A stretch of DNA of 64,000 nucleotides from Anthracocystis setariae (taxonomy: Eukaryota; Basidiomycota; Ustilaginomycetes; Ustilaginales; Ustilaginaceae). Shown here piece after piece: positions 25,966-37,100 of this stretch (positions are counted from its first letter, which is position 1; each line of letters starts with the position of its first letter). The position numbers and the translations under genes were made by a program. The notes below the pieces were generated by a model. It worked only from the letters and a program-made list of their open reading frames with translations. It was not told the origin of the DNA and did no database searches. The DNA is taken from positions 558,001 to 622,000 of the forward strand of contig CAKMXJ010000039.1 in assembly GCA_928724745.1 (NCBI GenBank), written 5' to 3'.

Positions 25966-28900
25966 TCACTTGTGACGGGGGACAAAATTGGGTGCGGCTC
26001 CCGAAAGACTGGGCTCACCTTTCCCCGCACCAGCGTTGCTCGCCTCTACGACGACGACGCCATTCTTCCGCTTCCCGGACTTGTTAGCCCCCTCTACCCT
26101 GCCCGAAGCCGGCGGTCTACCTGTGTCACCACTCTGCGATTTGCCCTTCTTGGCGGCGGCGGCTGGCTTCTTCTGCGCCTTACCCTTGCCATCATTGGCA
26201 TGGGTAGCCGCTGCCGCCTCCTTCTTGCTCGCCTTCTGCTGCTTCTGCAATCGCTTCGACTCCTCGGCAAACCACTTTTCAAACTCCTCCGCCTGCCTCC
26301 GCTCTTCCTTGCGCCGCTCCTCCGCCAACCGCTCTTCCTCCTGGATGTCGACGAAACTTCGACGCGCTGCTGCCGCCTGTCGCATCGTCTCCTGCTCCGC
26401 TTCGATAGCCAGTCGCTGTTGCTCCTGAATCTGCGCAAACGTCAGATGCGCAGCTGACGCAGCTGCAGGTGCCCGGCCTGGACGAGAGACGTCCAGTGAC
26501 GGTCGAGAAGAGGTCGAAGCAGCGGTGCTGAGCAGCGAGCGCGGTAGATCCGACGCGGTCTCCGGACGAGACGTCCGCACAGTCGGAAGCGGCGAGGCGC
26601 CAAAGGAACCCAGTGCCGGCGCGACAGCCGGTGTCGACCATGCCGATTCGTTGCTAGTCATTCGCTTCGGTGCAGTCTTGGACCCCATGCGAGTCGGCGT
26701 ATACGTCGGACCCATGCTGGTCGCAGCAGGAGAGCTTGCCTCTGCGAGCGATGCGCGAGAAGCTTGGGCCCCCGAGCCAGGTTGCAAGGGTGCCGCGGAA
26801 GGACGCCTTCCGCCCGATGTGGCCGAGAGCGGTGGTGTACCTTCGTGAGAGGTAGACATGGCCATCGCAGTCGCCGCAGCGGCTTTGAGACTCCACGGCG
26901 AAGTTGGAGCCTTGTCCACTGGAGATGTGCCAGCAGCAGGAACCTTCCAAGGTGAACTACCACTGGCATTGCGTGCTTGAGAAGCTTGAGCTGCCGCCGA
27001 AGCTTGGGCGGCGGCGGAAGCGGCAGCGGCGGCGGCAGCGGCAGCCTCAGTTTCCTGTTGTAGTCTCTTCCGCTCTTTTTGCGAGAGCCGTGTGTTGGCA
27101 ATATTGATGGGCGAGAGCTCAAAGCTTGGTACTGCTGTCTTTGGCACAGGCGTTGAGGTCCCCGATCCACTTGGAGTGGTCGTGCTCATCTGCGGCGGCG
27201 CAGCGTGGCGTTGCTGAAGCTGCTGCTCTCTTGCCATGATGCTACGCAGATCGCTGGGAGCATCTGCATGTCGCACGTCTGGTGAGGCCGATATGCTGGC
27301 ACTTGCTTGCTTCCGTTCTGCCTCAACGGTTCTCGACTTCCATGGCCGCGATGCCGTGGCTTTGTCTGCGGAATCATCGAGGCTGAGATGCGCCACCGGT
27401 GGCATGGGAGCCCAAACCGACCCTTGTCCTCGAGTGATCGAGTCCTTGCGTGGCATTGAAAGATCGTCCTCGTCCATCGAGAACATTTCTGAGGCATCAT
27501 CGGTGGTGGCTCGTTGCGACATTCCACCTCCGATGGGGCGGAGCGCATCCGGGCTCGTGGGTGACGACACGCCAAGACGTGCACTGCTTTTGCGTCGATT
27601 GGAGTCTAGCGCAAGCAGAGGTGGGGACTTGATACCCGCCACCCTTGAGCCCTTCTTGGCACGAACCTTGTGGACGATGAGGTGCAAGCTTGGCGGCGGG
27701 ATGTCAAGGTCGTCATAATACTCTCTGTGTGTTTCGATCAGAGCGGCAAGGCGATCGTTAGCGAAGGTGCGACGCAACTTCTCGTCCTGCTTTTGACGAA
27801 CGTAGACAGTGAGCGCTCGAAGCATGCCTTGATCCAGCTCATTGAGCCGACCACCCTCTAGAAGCGCCTCCATGCTTTTTGTGCAGTAGTCCATCGTGAT
27901 ATCCTTGAGCTGGTCAGCTTGGTAGATGTCGGCCTCGGTCATGACTGCACCCACCGTATGGGCAAGGATACGCTTACGGAGTAATGAGCTGACAACGAGC
28001 TTGAGCTTGTCAAGCAGCAATTCGTTGGCTGCAGCCATGACTTCGACAAGGAAGTCCATGTACTGCTCCAGGGAGCGATCGGCGTCGCATCCAGTGAACA
28101 GCGTCTCTCCGTTATCGGTGTAGAGGTGCATGAGCACAATGCGGGCCACTTCCCACCTGAGGTGACTCATATCCAATGTGATCACGTTGCTGGTGTCCCA
28201 TCGGCTCGCTGTCCAATGCGGCTGGAAGAGCGCTGCAAAGAAGGGCGATCGGCGCAGAACGACAGAGTGAGCTGGGACAGTGCGATCTTGGAGACGGAGA
28301 AGAACGTCATTGAAGGTCTTGCCAGCCTGACCGTTGGTGGCATCCACATCAACGTACGAGCTGAAAAGCTCTGCCATGTTGCCGCGAAGGGTCGGCTCTG
28401 GTTGACGCGCCATGCTGCTTCTGATGCTCTCGGCTAATGCTGAGAGATCGAGACGCTCAGCGATGGTGTGGAGCTCGTCTTGGACGCGTGTGCGATCGAT
28501 CTTGGCGGCCTTGAGCTCCTTGTCAATCATAAGTCCCACACTCGGGACCCAGATCGGCGGTAGATCATCGGCATAAATGTAGTGCAACAGGAATAATGCA
28601 GAGACAAGGCTGCAATTCGACGGCGTAAGGATCGAGACTCGCTTGCTGTTGGCAGCAGTGGCCAACTTGACTCCCTGGGGTAGATCGCTCTTGGCGGAAG
28701 GATTTTCGAACGCTTTCTTCAAGCACGGAATCCTGGCACTGAGGATGAGCTTGTGGACGGGGAGATAGTGCCCATCAGCGATGAGAAACGCATCGCACCC
28801 AAAAGGTGGTGTAAGATTGTGAGGACCGTAGAAAGCCTGTCGCCTACCGGATGCTGCGACAGCTTGGGGCTGAGTGTCGGCACCATCGGTGTCGTCGGCA

Positions 28901-31071
28901 TCATCTCCAGAAATCAGACGACCAGCGGTCCAGCGTTTGGCAGCCTCCATGATCAGCAAAGCCATCTTGACATACTTACCCGCGTCTGTCTTTCCATGCG
29001 AGGATGCCAATTGCTCTCCTTGCTCGTCTTCCGAATCGCTGTCGAGCCCTCCATCACTGCGTGTATCCGAAATCTCGACCACCTCTGATGTGATACCGCG
29101 CTCCTTTGCCACATCGTCAGTCAAAGTCTGTACCTTGAGATGAGGAAGCAAATCCCGGAGGGCCTCCTCGACTGTCCGCCCTTTGATGCGGACGCTAGGC
29201 AGGCTTGGATCGGCCTTGATGGCAGCCAGGGCACCACTTTCGCTCGTCGCGACTTTGACGACGCGCTGTAGATAGGGGATCTGCTGGAATTTGAAGCTTT
29301 TGCCTCCAGCTCCTTTGCCTCCTCTGTCGCTTCGACGCGGACGGACGAAGCAATGGCCGCTTTCCGTACAGAGGATCACGGACCCATCGGCTCCGATGGC
29401 AACGTCACGGACAGCGGTGAACTTCTTTCGAACGGACCACAGAAGCTGAGGCTTTGGTGCCAGCTGGGCGGCTGAGGATTTGGTGGTTGCAGATGCGATT
29501 GACGTCGAGGTTCTTGTCGCTGTCGGAGCATTGCCGTACTCGGAGGGGTGCTCGAGGTTGAAAGTGAACAAGTCGCCCATGTCGCTGAGTGCGGCAAAGG
29601 TGTTGCCACTGCTGGTCAGCTTTGAAATGAGCGTCTTGGGCTGGACTTGGCGCGGTCTGAAAACGGAAATGCTGTTGGAGAAGCGCGCAAGGGGGAAGTT
29701 GATACGAAAGTGCGTATCGTTGTGCCACAGAAAGACATCGCCTCCCTCCAGCAAGCAAGCAGTGCCAAAGTCGGAAGCGGCGATCTGCTGAATCCCTGCG
29801 CCAGCGGCCAATGCTGTGACTTTACGCGGTTGAATCTGTACCGCCGTGCCACTTCGGTCATAGCCGAGCTGACCTGTGTTGGTACCCCACGTATAGAGAC
29901 CCTCCGAGGTAAAGACTGCGGAATGCAGCTTGCTGCATGCGGCACCCAGCACGACTTCTTTCTTCAGAGGACCAACAATGCGTCGGGGCGAAATCTGAAT
30001 GTCGAGTTCGACGCTCTGCGCGGATGTAGGCTGGCCAAACGTGACGCCGACACCACCAGGTTTCCCGGAGGTCGAACTGACGGTGCCAAAACCTTGCTCG
30101 ACTGTGTACCCAAGCTGTGCGAAGCGATTGAGACCGAACGAGTAGACTGCACCTGACGATGTGATGATTAGAGTATGGTCCTGGGCAACCGCAACCGAGT
30201 GGGCTGTCTCGTTGAAGTCTTTGAGCGGTTCGAAACTGGTCTGCGTTTGTGGTGACCTGCCAAGTCGGCCATTGGAGCCAAGACCGCAGACCCATACATT
30301 TGAGACCTTCTCGTCCGTCAAGATGATGGTGTGAAGCCGGCTCATAGCAACATCCTTGATACCGATGCGATCGAACTTCTTGCCTACTGGTAGGGACGCT
30401 CGAAAAACCTCTTCTGCTGATTGGGCAGCAGGTCGACGTAGGGTGACCTTATCGGGAAGCTGTCTGTCGTCGCCATCACCGAGACCAAGGTTGTAGTTGC
30501 GGTTGGAACCCCATGTGAAGAGCTGAGTCAAGGTACGGGAGTGATACTGAGACGACGGTTCGAACGACAAGGCGTCTGCGGGGGGATTTGTGCCGGCTAC
30601 TGTGGAGTTGTAAAGATCGAATGCAGTGAGACTCTCGAAGTCCTTGATCCGCAGGTCGATGTCGTTTCTGCGCAACAGAGTGATGGCAGTGTGCAGATTA
30701 CCAGCATATAGCGCACGATGCAGTGCAGTGTATCCACTCTCTCCATCTTGCAGGTTGACGTTTACGCTCGGATGCGCAAGGATGGCATCCAAGTAGCTCA
30801 CGCTCCACGGTTCGGTGCTGGAGGCGATATGATGAAGCACAGTGCGGCCTAGGTGATCACGGCGATTGACTTCCGCAGGAGGACATGGACCTGTCTGCTC
30901 CTTATAGCTGTGAGGTGATTTGGAGAAGCTGGCAGCACCGGCGGCGTAGGATGCATTGCCATTTAGCTGGTGAACGTTGTTGGCCCTGTCCGGCGGGCTG
31001 CCTTTGAGTACGGCGCGAAATCTTTGTAGATCGCGCACATGCCAGCAATCTAAGAGGGTGGGAGCGACCAT
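25966..31071 (-). CDS. ANK-RCC1-BTB protein, IBtk-like
   Basis: 1701 aa without introns. In order: ankyrin repeats (about 70-160: DHLGRTVLHHIA, GYTALHRALYAGNLHTAI); RCC1-type repeats (about 185-480: LFTWGSNRNYNLGLGD, VWVCGLGSNGRLG, VYSFGLNRFAQLG, LYTWGTNTGQLGYD); two BTB/POZ domains (about 755-880, GCDAFLIADGHYLPVHKLIL; about 920-1040, NDVLLRLQDRTVPAHSVVL); then a long disordered S/A/P-rich tail with a charged helix (ERRKEERRQAEEFEKWFAEE). This is the architecture of animal IBTK, which works as a Cullin-3 substrate adaptor; that role here is inferred. The gene ends 199 bp from the PFK-2 stop, convergent. Confidence 0.9.
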   Translation of the reverse strand: MVAPTLLDCWHVRDLQRFRAVLKGSPPDRANNVHQLNGNASYAAGAASFSKSPHSYKEQTGPCPPAEVNRRDHLGRTVLHHIASSTEPWSVSYLDAILAHPSVNVNLQDGESGYTALHRALYAGNLHTAITLLRRNDIDLRIKDFESLTAFDLYNSTVAGTNPPADALSFEPSSQYHSRTLTQLFTWGSNRNYNLGLGDGDDRQLPDKVTLRRPAAQSAEEVFRASLPVGKKFDRIGIKDVAMSRLHTIILTDEKVSNVWVCGLGSNGRLGRSPQTQTSFEPLKDFNETAHSVAVAQDHTLIITSSGAVYSFGLNRFAQLGYTVEQGFGTVSSTSGKPGGVGVTFGQPTSAQSVELDIQISPRRIVGPLKKEVVLGAACSKLHSAVFTSEGLYTWGTNTGQLGYDRSGTAVQIQPRKVTALAAGAGIQQIAASDFGTACLLEGGDVFLWHNDTHFRINFPLARFSNSISVFRPRQVQPKTLISKLTSSGNTFAALSDMGDLFTFNLEHPSEYGNAPTATRTSTSIASATTKSSAAQLAPKPQLLWSVRKKFTAVRDVAIGADGSVILCTESGHCFVRPRRSDRGGKGAGGKSFKFQQIPYLQRVVKVATSESGALAAIKADPSLPSVRIKGRTVEEALRDLLPHLKVQTLTDDVAKERGITSEVVEISDTRSDGGLDSDSEDEQGEQLASSHGKTDAGKYVKMALLIMEAAKRWTAGRLISGDDADDTDGADTQPQAVAASGRRQAFYGPHNLTPPFGCDAFLIADGHYLPVHKLILSARIPCLKKAFENPSAKSDLPQGVKLATAANSKRVSILTPSNCSLVSALFLLHYIYADDLPPIWVPSVGLMIDKELKAAKIDRTRVQDELHTIAERLDLSALAESIRSSMARQPEPTLRGNMAELFSSYVDVDATNGQAGKTFNDVLLRLQDRTVPAHSVVLRRSPFFAALFQPHWTASRWDTSNVITLDMSHLRWEVARIVLMHLYTDNGETLFTGCDADRSLEQYMDFLVEVMAAANELLLDKLKLVVSSLLRKRILAHTVGAVMTEADIYQADQLKDITMDYCTKSMEALLEGGRLNELDQGMLRALTVYVRQKQDEKLRRTFANDRLAALIETHREYYDDLDIPPPSLHLIVHKVRAKKGSRVAGIKSPPLLALDSNRRKSSARLGVSSPTSPDALRPIGGGMSQRATTDDASEMFSMDEDDLSMPRKDSITRGQGSVWAPMPPVAHLSLDDSADKATASRPWKSRTVEAERKQASASISASPDVRHADAPSDLRSIMAREQQLQQRHAAPPQMSTTTPSGSGTSTPVPKTAVPSFELSPINIANTRLSQKERKRLQQETEAAAAAAAAASAAAQASAAAQASQARNASGSSPWKVPAAGTSPVDKAPTSPWSLKAAAATAMAMSTSHEGTPPLSATSGGRRPSAAPLQPGSGAQASRASLAEASSPAATSMGPTYTPTRMGSKTAPKRMTSNESAWSTPAVAPALGSFGASPLPTVRTSRPETASDLPRSLLSTAASTSSRPSLDVSRPGRAPAAASAAHLTFAQIQEQQRLAIEAEQETMRQAAAARRSFVDIQEEERLAEERRKEERRQAEEFEKWFAEESKRLQKQQKASKKEAAAATHANDGKGKAQKKPAAAAKKGKSQSGDTGRPPASGRVEGANKSGKRKNGVVVVEASNAGAGKGEPSLSGAAPNFVPRHK

Positions 31072-32484
31072 GCAACGAGGGAGCGATACCCTAGATCAGG
31101 GTACCACCCGCTTGCAAGTCGAAGGAAGATCTCGCCAGGCACGCGAGCTTCCGTCGGCTTCCAAGTGGGATTGACTCTGACACCTTACCAATCGGAAGGC
31201 TGTCAAGAGTCGGTTTATCAGACAGGATCGCAAAGATAGATACGATCCGATGGGGGCAAGGCAAGGCTTCGCTACCTCGTCGTTCCTAGCTCTTTTTGGG
31301 ATAGTCGGAGGATGCTCGAGTGAGATCAGAAGCGCCAAATGAGGCGGCGAATTGGCTTGCTAGCGGTCTAAGTACACCTAGCTGAGTCTGCTGCTGATGT
31401 AAGATCGAGGTTCGGCTGATGTCCGACACCTGATGTTATGGTGACTGTTGGAAATGCCAAGTGTGCTGCAAGGCTCGCAAGGCGGTGGGCGAGATCGGAC
31501 GCTCCGGTGAGGTGAGAATCTATCGACTTTGTCGTTCGTGGCGGTAAGTCCGTCAAGCTCGAGATCGGAGGTTGCGATGGCAGCGATATGCGAGGTGAGA
31601 AGAAGTGGTGCAGATGGTCAATTCAGAATTGAGAGGACGATGCCGTAGACGACGCATATCTGCGTAGCTGCAGGGAAAAAAAGTGGAGTCGGAACCTCGT
31701 TGGGCATTTTGGCCACACTGTTGAACGGCGTTGGCTCAGCATCGGTTCGAGAGTGGCGACAAAGGCGAATTTCGGCCCTCTGGAAATCTCGCGTTGGATT
31801 CGATTGGCCGAGCACGTTGCCTATTGGACCCTGGTTACGCTCTCTGCCGCCCTCACCACCGGCACATCCGATTTGTACCAAACGATTGCACTCTGCCAAG
31901 ATCCGAGGTCAAAGCTGAAGTCTGAACCGCCCCGCAAAGCGTTGGTGAGACATCGACCGCCAATGTTCTCTCGGTTGTGTGTGTTTGTGAGCTGCCAAAA
32001 CACAGGCTAGCAAAGGTCCACTAGGCAAGGAGCTTCAAGACGTACTTTGCGGGCTGATCTCGGCCTCTGGGGCAAATGGAGTAGTCGAAGCAACTCGACA
32101 ACTCTTTCGGCCACACCAAAGAAAGTGGAACCAGTATAGCAGCACTGAGCGTATGTGACGAGATGGATGAGGCTACCTTGGCGGAATGACATGCAACTGA
32201 TGCCCGCTGCTCGGAAGAATCCCATCGCGTCTGTGCGTGAGAGACTGGCGTGTTGAGTGGCTGTCGCCGGTGCAGTTGCGTGTAGGAGGCGTACATTTTA
32301 CCTTTTGACACGCAGTAGTGAGTGCAGCTGGACCGACGTGCTAGCAGGCTGGCCAAGGCTCAACACCCTGCATCTGCAAAGTTATCGGACCCTTCCGCAT
32401 CGTGATCTTGACACTTTTTGTCCCAACTTCCACCCACATCAGATGCTGCCGCTTAACCGTACGTAGCCATTACAGCCAGCTACG
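31072..32484. promoter_or_regulatory. Divergent intergenic region, no gene seen
   Basis: 1.4 kb between divergent genes. Only short frames lacking recognisable products are present. A C/T-rich stretch precedes the ATG at 32485. Confidence 0.5.
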
Positions 32485-34035
32485 ATGGCGGCCCCAAGCT
32501 CTTCTTCTCTGTATAGCCACGGCGATACAACGCTCGCTCCTTCAGCAGCCCCATCGATCGCCGGCTCTTCCACCCTCTACTCTTCTTCGACGACCACACA
32601 CACCTCCTCCTTGTCACCCGCAACAAGCTTGAGCGGCACGGATCATCTCCGCGATGTGTTCAACAAACGGATCCGGAGCTTTGTCTACCTCAAGCAATCG
32701 CTTCAAGGCCAGCGCACCTGGTTTCAGACCATCCAACTCGACCAAGCCGAGCTCGCTTCGGCGTTCGACAACGAGCGCATGCACAGACGGACGCTTCGCT
32801 ATTCCTTGCTGGGACTGAGTCTCTCCAGCATCCTCGAGATCCCAAATCCAAGCGATATGGCTCGAGCCATCGTTTCGCTCATCAATGAGCTCGATGGATA
32901 CACGGACGACAGCATTGTCTCACTTACCAGCAGTGTAGGCGCCGCCAACTTTGGAACGCAGAAGAAAACGCGTAGCTTCTTCAGCAAATCCGGCAAGCAG
33001 ACCCTCAAACGCTCTACAGCGGTGCAAGCGATCAACGAGTTCGGCGTCATGGATTCCAACATGGGGCCATCTTCGAGTTTGTCGGCCAGCGAACAGAGCT
33101 CGTATCTCATGGCGCCCAACATCCCATTTCAGCTCGACTTCTTCCAGACATTTTTCACGCTGTGTGATATGTTGACCGAGATATACTACAAGATGCTCTC
33201 CTTCCTTCCGAAAGACGCGAGCAGCTACGGCGCAGATGCATCCGGCAGTGCGAACTACGGAACGTTGCCGCGCGCAGCATCGCGTCCAACCTCTGCGTCA
33301 GGCCACGGAAGTCAAGACCACGACCGAACGGGAAGCCTCGGCCATGCATCCAATCTCGCATCCTATTTCGCGGGGATCAGCTCGCAGATCGACGCAACCG
33401 ATGCCGAGGGCGACAAGCCTGGCATGCCGAGCAGCACACCGGTACTGAGCGGCATGACGCAAGAGTTGCTGCTCAAGGCCGATGCCAAGATCAAGAAAAC
33501 GATTCACGCCCAAGTCAAAGACATCGACGCCGTAGCGCGCCAGCTGATCAAGGACGAGCTTGCCGCGCTCGACCCTCTCATGAAGAACCTGGGTCTCGAT
33601 ACCCCCACTTCCACCTCGACCTTCCTATCCTCGTCTGGGAGTATCGGCTCATCGATAAAATCCGGCTCCTCCGTCGGCGGGCTCCCCACTTCCTCTGCCT
33701 CCTCTCTACCCTTCGGATTCAGCAACTCGCCGCCACCATCCAACCCTGCTTCTTCCGTCCCAGGTAACTCGGTCTTGCGCACACCGGAAAAAACCGCATC
33801 CACCTCACCCTTCCGCCGCACTCCAAAGCAAGACCAAGACACCCACGCCGGCCACCACCACTTCAACCTCGCCTCCGAAACTTCTCCCTCCAGCACAGGA
33901 ACCATGGTAAGATCCAAGTCTGGAGGAAAACTAAGACGCATGTTGAGCAACGATAGACCCGCCAGCCCAGGTACAGGTTCTTCCTCGGCAACTACAAACG
34001 AGTACACCCCCGCCTTACGAATGCACCGCTTTTGA
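32485..34035 (+). CDS. Conserved-looking fungal protein of unknown function
   Basis: 516 aa, intronless, starting at ATG. The first 50 residues are S/T-rich. Residues of about 52-250 look folded and helical (DVFNKRIRSFVYLKQSLQGQ, RTLRYSLLGLSLSSILEIPN, IPFQLDFFQTFFTLCDMLTE), and a further helix follows near 310-370 (LLLKADAKIKKTIHAQVKD). The C-terminal 140 residues are disordered, rich in S, P and T with basic patches. No signal peptide or membrane segment. I do not recognise a named family. It is convergent with TAF2, with only 87 bp between the stops. Confidence 0.8.
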   Translation: MAAPSSSSLYSHGDTTLAPSAAPSIAGSSTLYSSSTTTHTSSLSPATSLSGTDHLRDVFNKRIRSFVYLKQSLQGQRTWFQTIQLDQAELASAFDNERMHRRTLRYSLLGLSLSSILEIPNPSDMARAIVSLINELDGYTDDSIVSLTSSVGAANFGTQKKTRSFFSKSGKQTLKRSTAVQAINEFGVMDSNMGPSSSLSASEQSSYLMAPNIPFQLDFFQTFFTLCDMLTEIYYKMLSFLPKDASSYGADASGSANYGTLPRAASRPTSASGHGSQDHDRTGSLGHASNLASYFAGISSQIDATDAEGDKPGMPSSTPVLSGMTQELLLKADAKIKKTIHAQVKDIDAVARQLIKDELAALDPLMKNLGLDTPTSTSTFLSSSGSIGSSIKSGSSVGGLPTSSASSLPFGFSNSPPPSNPASSVPGNSVLRTPEKTASTSPFRRTPKQDQDTHAGHHHFNLASETSPSSTGTMVRSKSGGKLRRMLSNDRPASPGTGSSSATTNEYTPALRMHRF

Positions 34036-34122
34036 TACCTCCAATTTCAAAAAAAACACACCCTTCAGTCGCATCTCCCATATCCCCCAAGTGTGAAAAA
34101 GAACGCTTCATTCCATGTTTGA

Positions 34123-37100
34123 CTAGCCGGATTTGACCTTCTTAGCGGTGCCAGTTCCAGGAGTGACGCTGAGCTTCCTCTTTGCGCCTGCATTTGGTGT
34201 TGCGCCTCCCCCACCACCACCACCACCACCACCGCCGCCGCTGCTGCTGATGCCTGCCTGCTGTTTGGCATGACCAAATTCTCTTTTATAGTAGGTCTCG
34301 AAGGCTTTGGCGATCTCGACGATGGCTTGGTCTGGCGCATTGAACGTGTAGCAATTACGCAACATGAGCTTGACATCCGCATCGAGCGCTGCAAAGCTGT
34401 CATACTTATCCGCCTTGAGCTTGGCCTCGATCAGACTCAGATCCCTTGCATCCTTCTTGGCGATGACATCAAAGTACGTCGGAATACCCAGCGCCACGGG
34501 ATCCACGGGCTCTCGGAACAGCAGCGAGCTCTGGTGCGTCTTGAGTCGATTCACCAATGCCACCAACGCGCGCTTCTCATTCGCCTCGAGCTTCGGCGTC
34601 ACCGTCTTGGCCCACTCCTTGCGCCACAGCTTCTCGAGCTCGTCCGCATGCTGACACGGTTCCGTCCCTGGCGGATTGAACTGCCGACAGTTGGCCAAAA
34701 TCAGCTCCATATCGGCCGCAAACTCGCCCATCGTGTCGTACGACGCTTGGTTCACCTTCTTCTCCATCGTGCTCAGATCCATCGGCTCTTTGATCTCATC
34801 CAGATACGTGGGCAATCCATCGCGAACCGGATCGACAGGAAAGCGGAAGAAGATCGAGAACGCCGACTTCTTGAGCACCTGAAGCAGCACCTTGCACTTC
34901 TTGCCGTTTATCGGCATGGTAGCCGTCGCTCCGACCGGGTCTTTTTCCGCCCATTTCGCGATGTCCTTTGCGGGTGACCCGCCAGAAGCTGAGGCAGAGC
35001 CGTTCGTTCGGCCAGTATCTTCTCCCGCTGCAGGCGTGGTGGCTCGCTTGCCCTTTTTGGTGCTCGGAGTCGCTGGAGTTGCCGGCGGTGCCCGAGCTGG
35101 CACCGCCGCCGGTGGAGACATAGCGCCCTTGGCCGAGCTTAACGAAACTTTGCTCGGCTTCGACTTGCTGCTTTCTTTGGTGACAGTCTCTCCTAGAGCC
35201 TCGAGGATATCGTCGTCAACGCTTTGTGGGGCTGGCACCGGAGAAGGTGTGGCAGGTACCGGTGATTCGATTGCAGAACCCTTTTTGAGCTTGATGACGG
35301 GTTTCTTTATGATCGGAACAGCCGAAGGAGTGGGTGGACCCATCGGAGATGGCTCGGGAACAGACCCTCGTTGCTTGGGTGTAGGTGTGCTCACTGCTGG
35401 CGACTCTTCCCCAGCGGCCTTGGTCTTGAGCTTGAACTTGAGCGACAGCTTTGGAGCCGTGCTGGGGGTGGACGCTTCCCTGGCCGCGGGCGCTGCGGGT
35501 GCACTTGCGGCGGGCTTGGAAGCGTCTGGCTTGATAGGCGACATACGATCGGGTGAAGCTACGATGGTTGCGCCTTTGTCGTTGGCCATGGCCGCATCGT
35601 GCGCTGCCTTCTGTCGTGCAGCCGACTGCTCTAGCGTCTTTTCCATCTTGTTCCAAAGGGGACCAAACACCTTTTCGAGCCCAACCGCTTGCTTGTGGGC
35701 CCACGCCTTGGGATCTGGCGTGTACGTCTTGGCGTTGCGGATCATAAGCTCGAAGTCGGCGCGAAGTTCGTGACGATCTTTGTACTGACCACTGTCCAGC
35801 TTGTTGCGGATCGAGCCCAAATCCATGGGATCCTTGATGACGTCAAAGTAGTCGGTGGCCTGATCACGGACTGGATCAACCGGGTTGAGGAAGATAGAAG
35901 CATGCTTGTTCTGCATGAGCTTCTTGAGCGTGTTTCGGCACGCAGTCAAGTCGGCAAAAGACATGCCCGAAGCCTGACCCGGAGCCAGCGGTTTGACCTT
36001 CTTGGGCTTGACCTTCTTTCCGTCTGCGGGAGTGTCGGTAGCTTTGGGCTTTTCTGGCGTCTCGAACGCGACGCGGGGCCCATTGGCAGTTGGCGTCTTG
36101 GCTGGCATGTCATCGCCGGCAGCTGAAATGGAGGAGCGAACCAGCTTGATCTTCGAGATGGACGGCGACTCCAAGGCACTGCCATCCAGGACACTTTGAG
36201 CGCTAGGCATCCTGACGCGCAACTGCACCTTCTGCTGCAACGGCAGCTTCGTCTCTTCTGCAGGTCGGAAGAGCAGCTCGGCGAGCTTGAGAAGAGCCCA
36301 TCTTGCATCTGCATCCACGCTGGGAGCCAAGAGCGCTGAAAGGAAGCCTTCGCGTACACCTGCGGAACGACCGATCTCCTTTTTGAGCGTCTTGAGCATG
36401 GCTTCGAGCTGAGCATCTCGCGCTTTCTCTGCAGCATTGACATGACCGCTGTCTTCCTCAATGAGAAGTGCTTCGGGTCCACGCAGTCCTCCGCCGCCGA
36501 AAACGCCGGTGCTCATGCCCACCGCAAGACCCTCGCAAAGTGCGCGCGCCAAGGCTCGCTTCACCGTTCGATTTTCGTCGAGTCGAAGCAGCGCAAAGCA
36601 GTAGCGCGCGATGATACGATGATCCAGGTTGCCGACGAGCAACAGACAGTTCAACGCCGCAACGCGAACGGGCGTGAAATTGCCTTGCCGTGTGTAGACA
36701 AAATAGAGCTGCAAGTCTCTTGGCTTGAGATTCGACAGCATCATGGCGACCTGGAAGTCGAGGGAGGCTAGCGTGATGACATTGTGGTAGGAAGGCACCA
36801 GCCGGTCCAATTCCTGCAGACGCTCCACCTCGGAAATGGCGTCGGCGATGAGCAGACTGTCTTCGTGCGCTGCCTCGGTATCCTGGGCGCCACCCAAGGT
36901 CGAATCAACCGGGATGAAAGCGCTAGCAAGGGCATTGATCGCTCCAGCTAGGTAGAAGTCATCGCCATAGTGATTCGTCGAGTTGTCGTTGTATCGCAGC
37001 AAGTTGATCAAGAAACGCTTGACCTGCGGCGGTGTGTTGCCATCGGGATTGCGAACACGACTGACGGCGTGGATGAGCGCTCGTTGCAAAAAGTAGTCGG

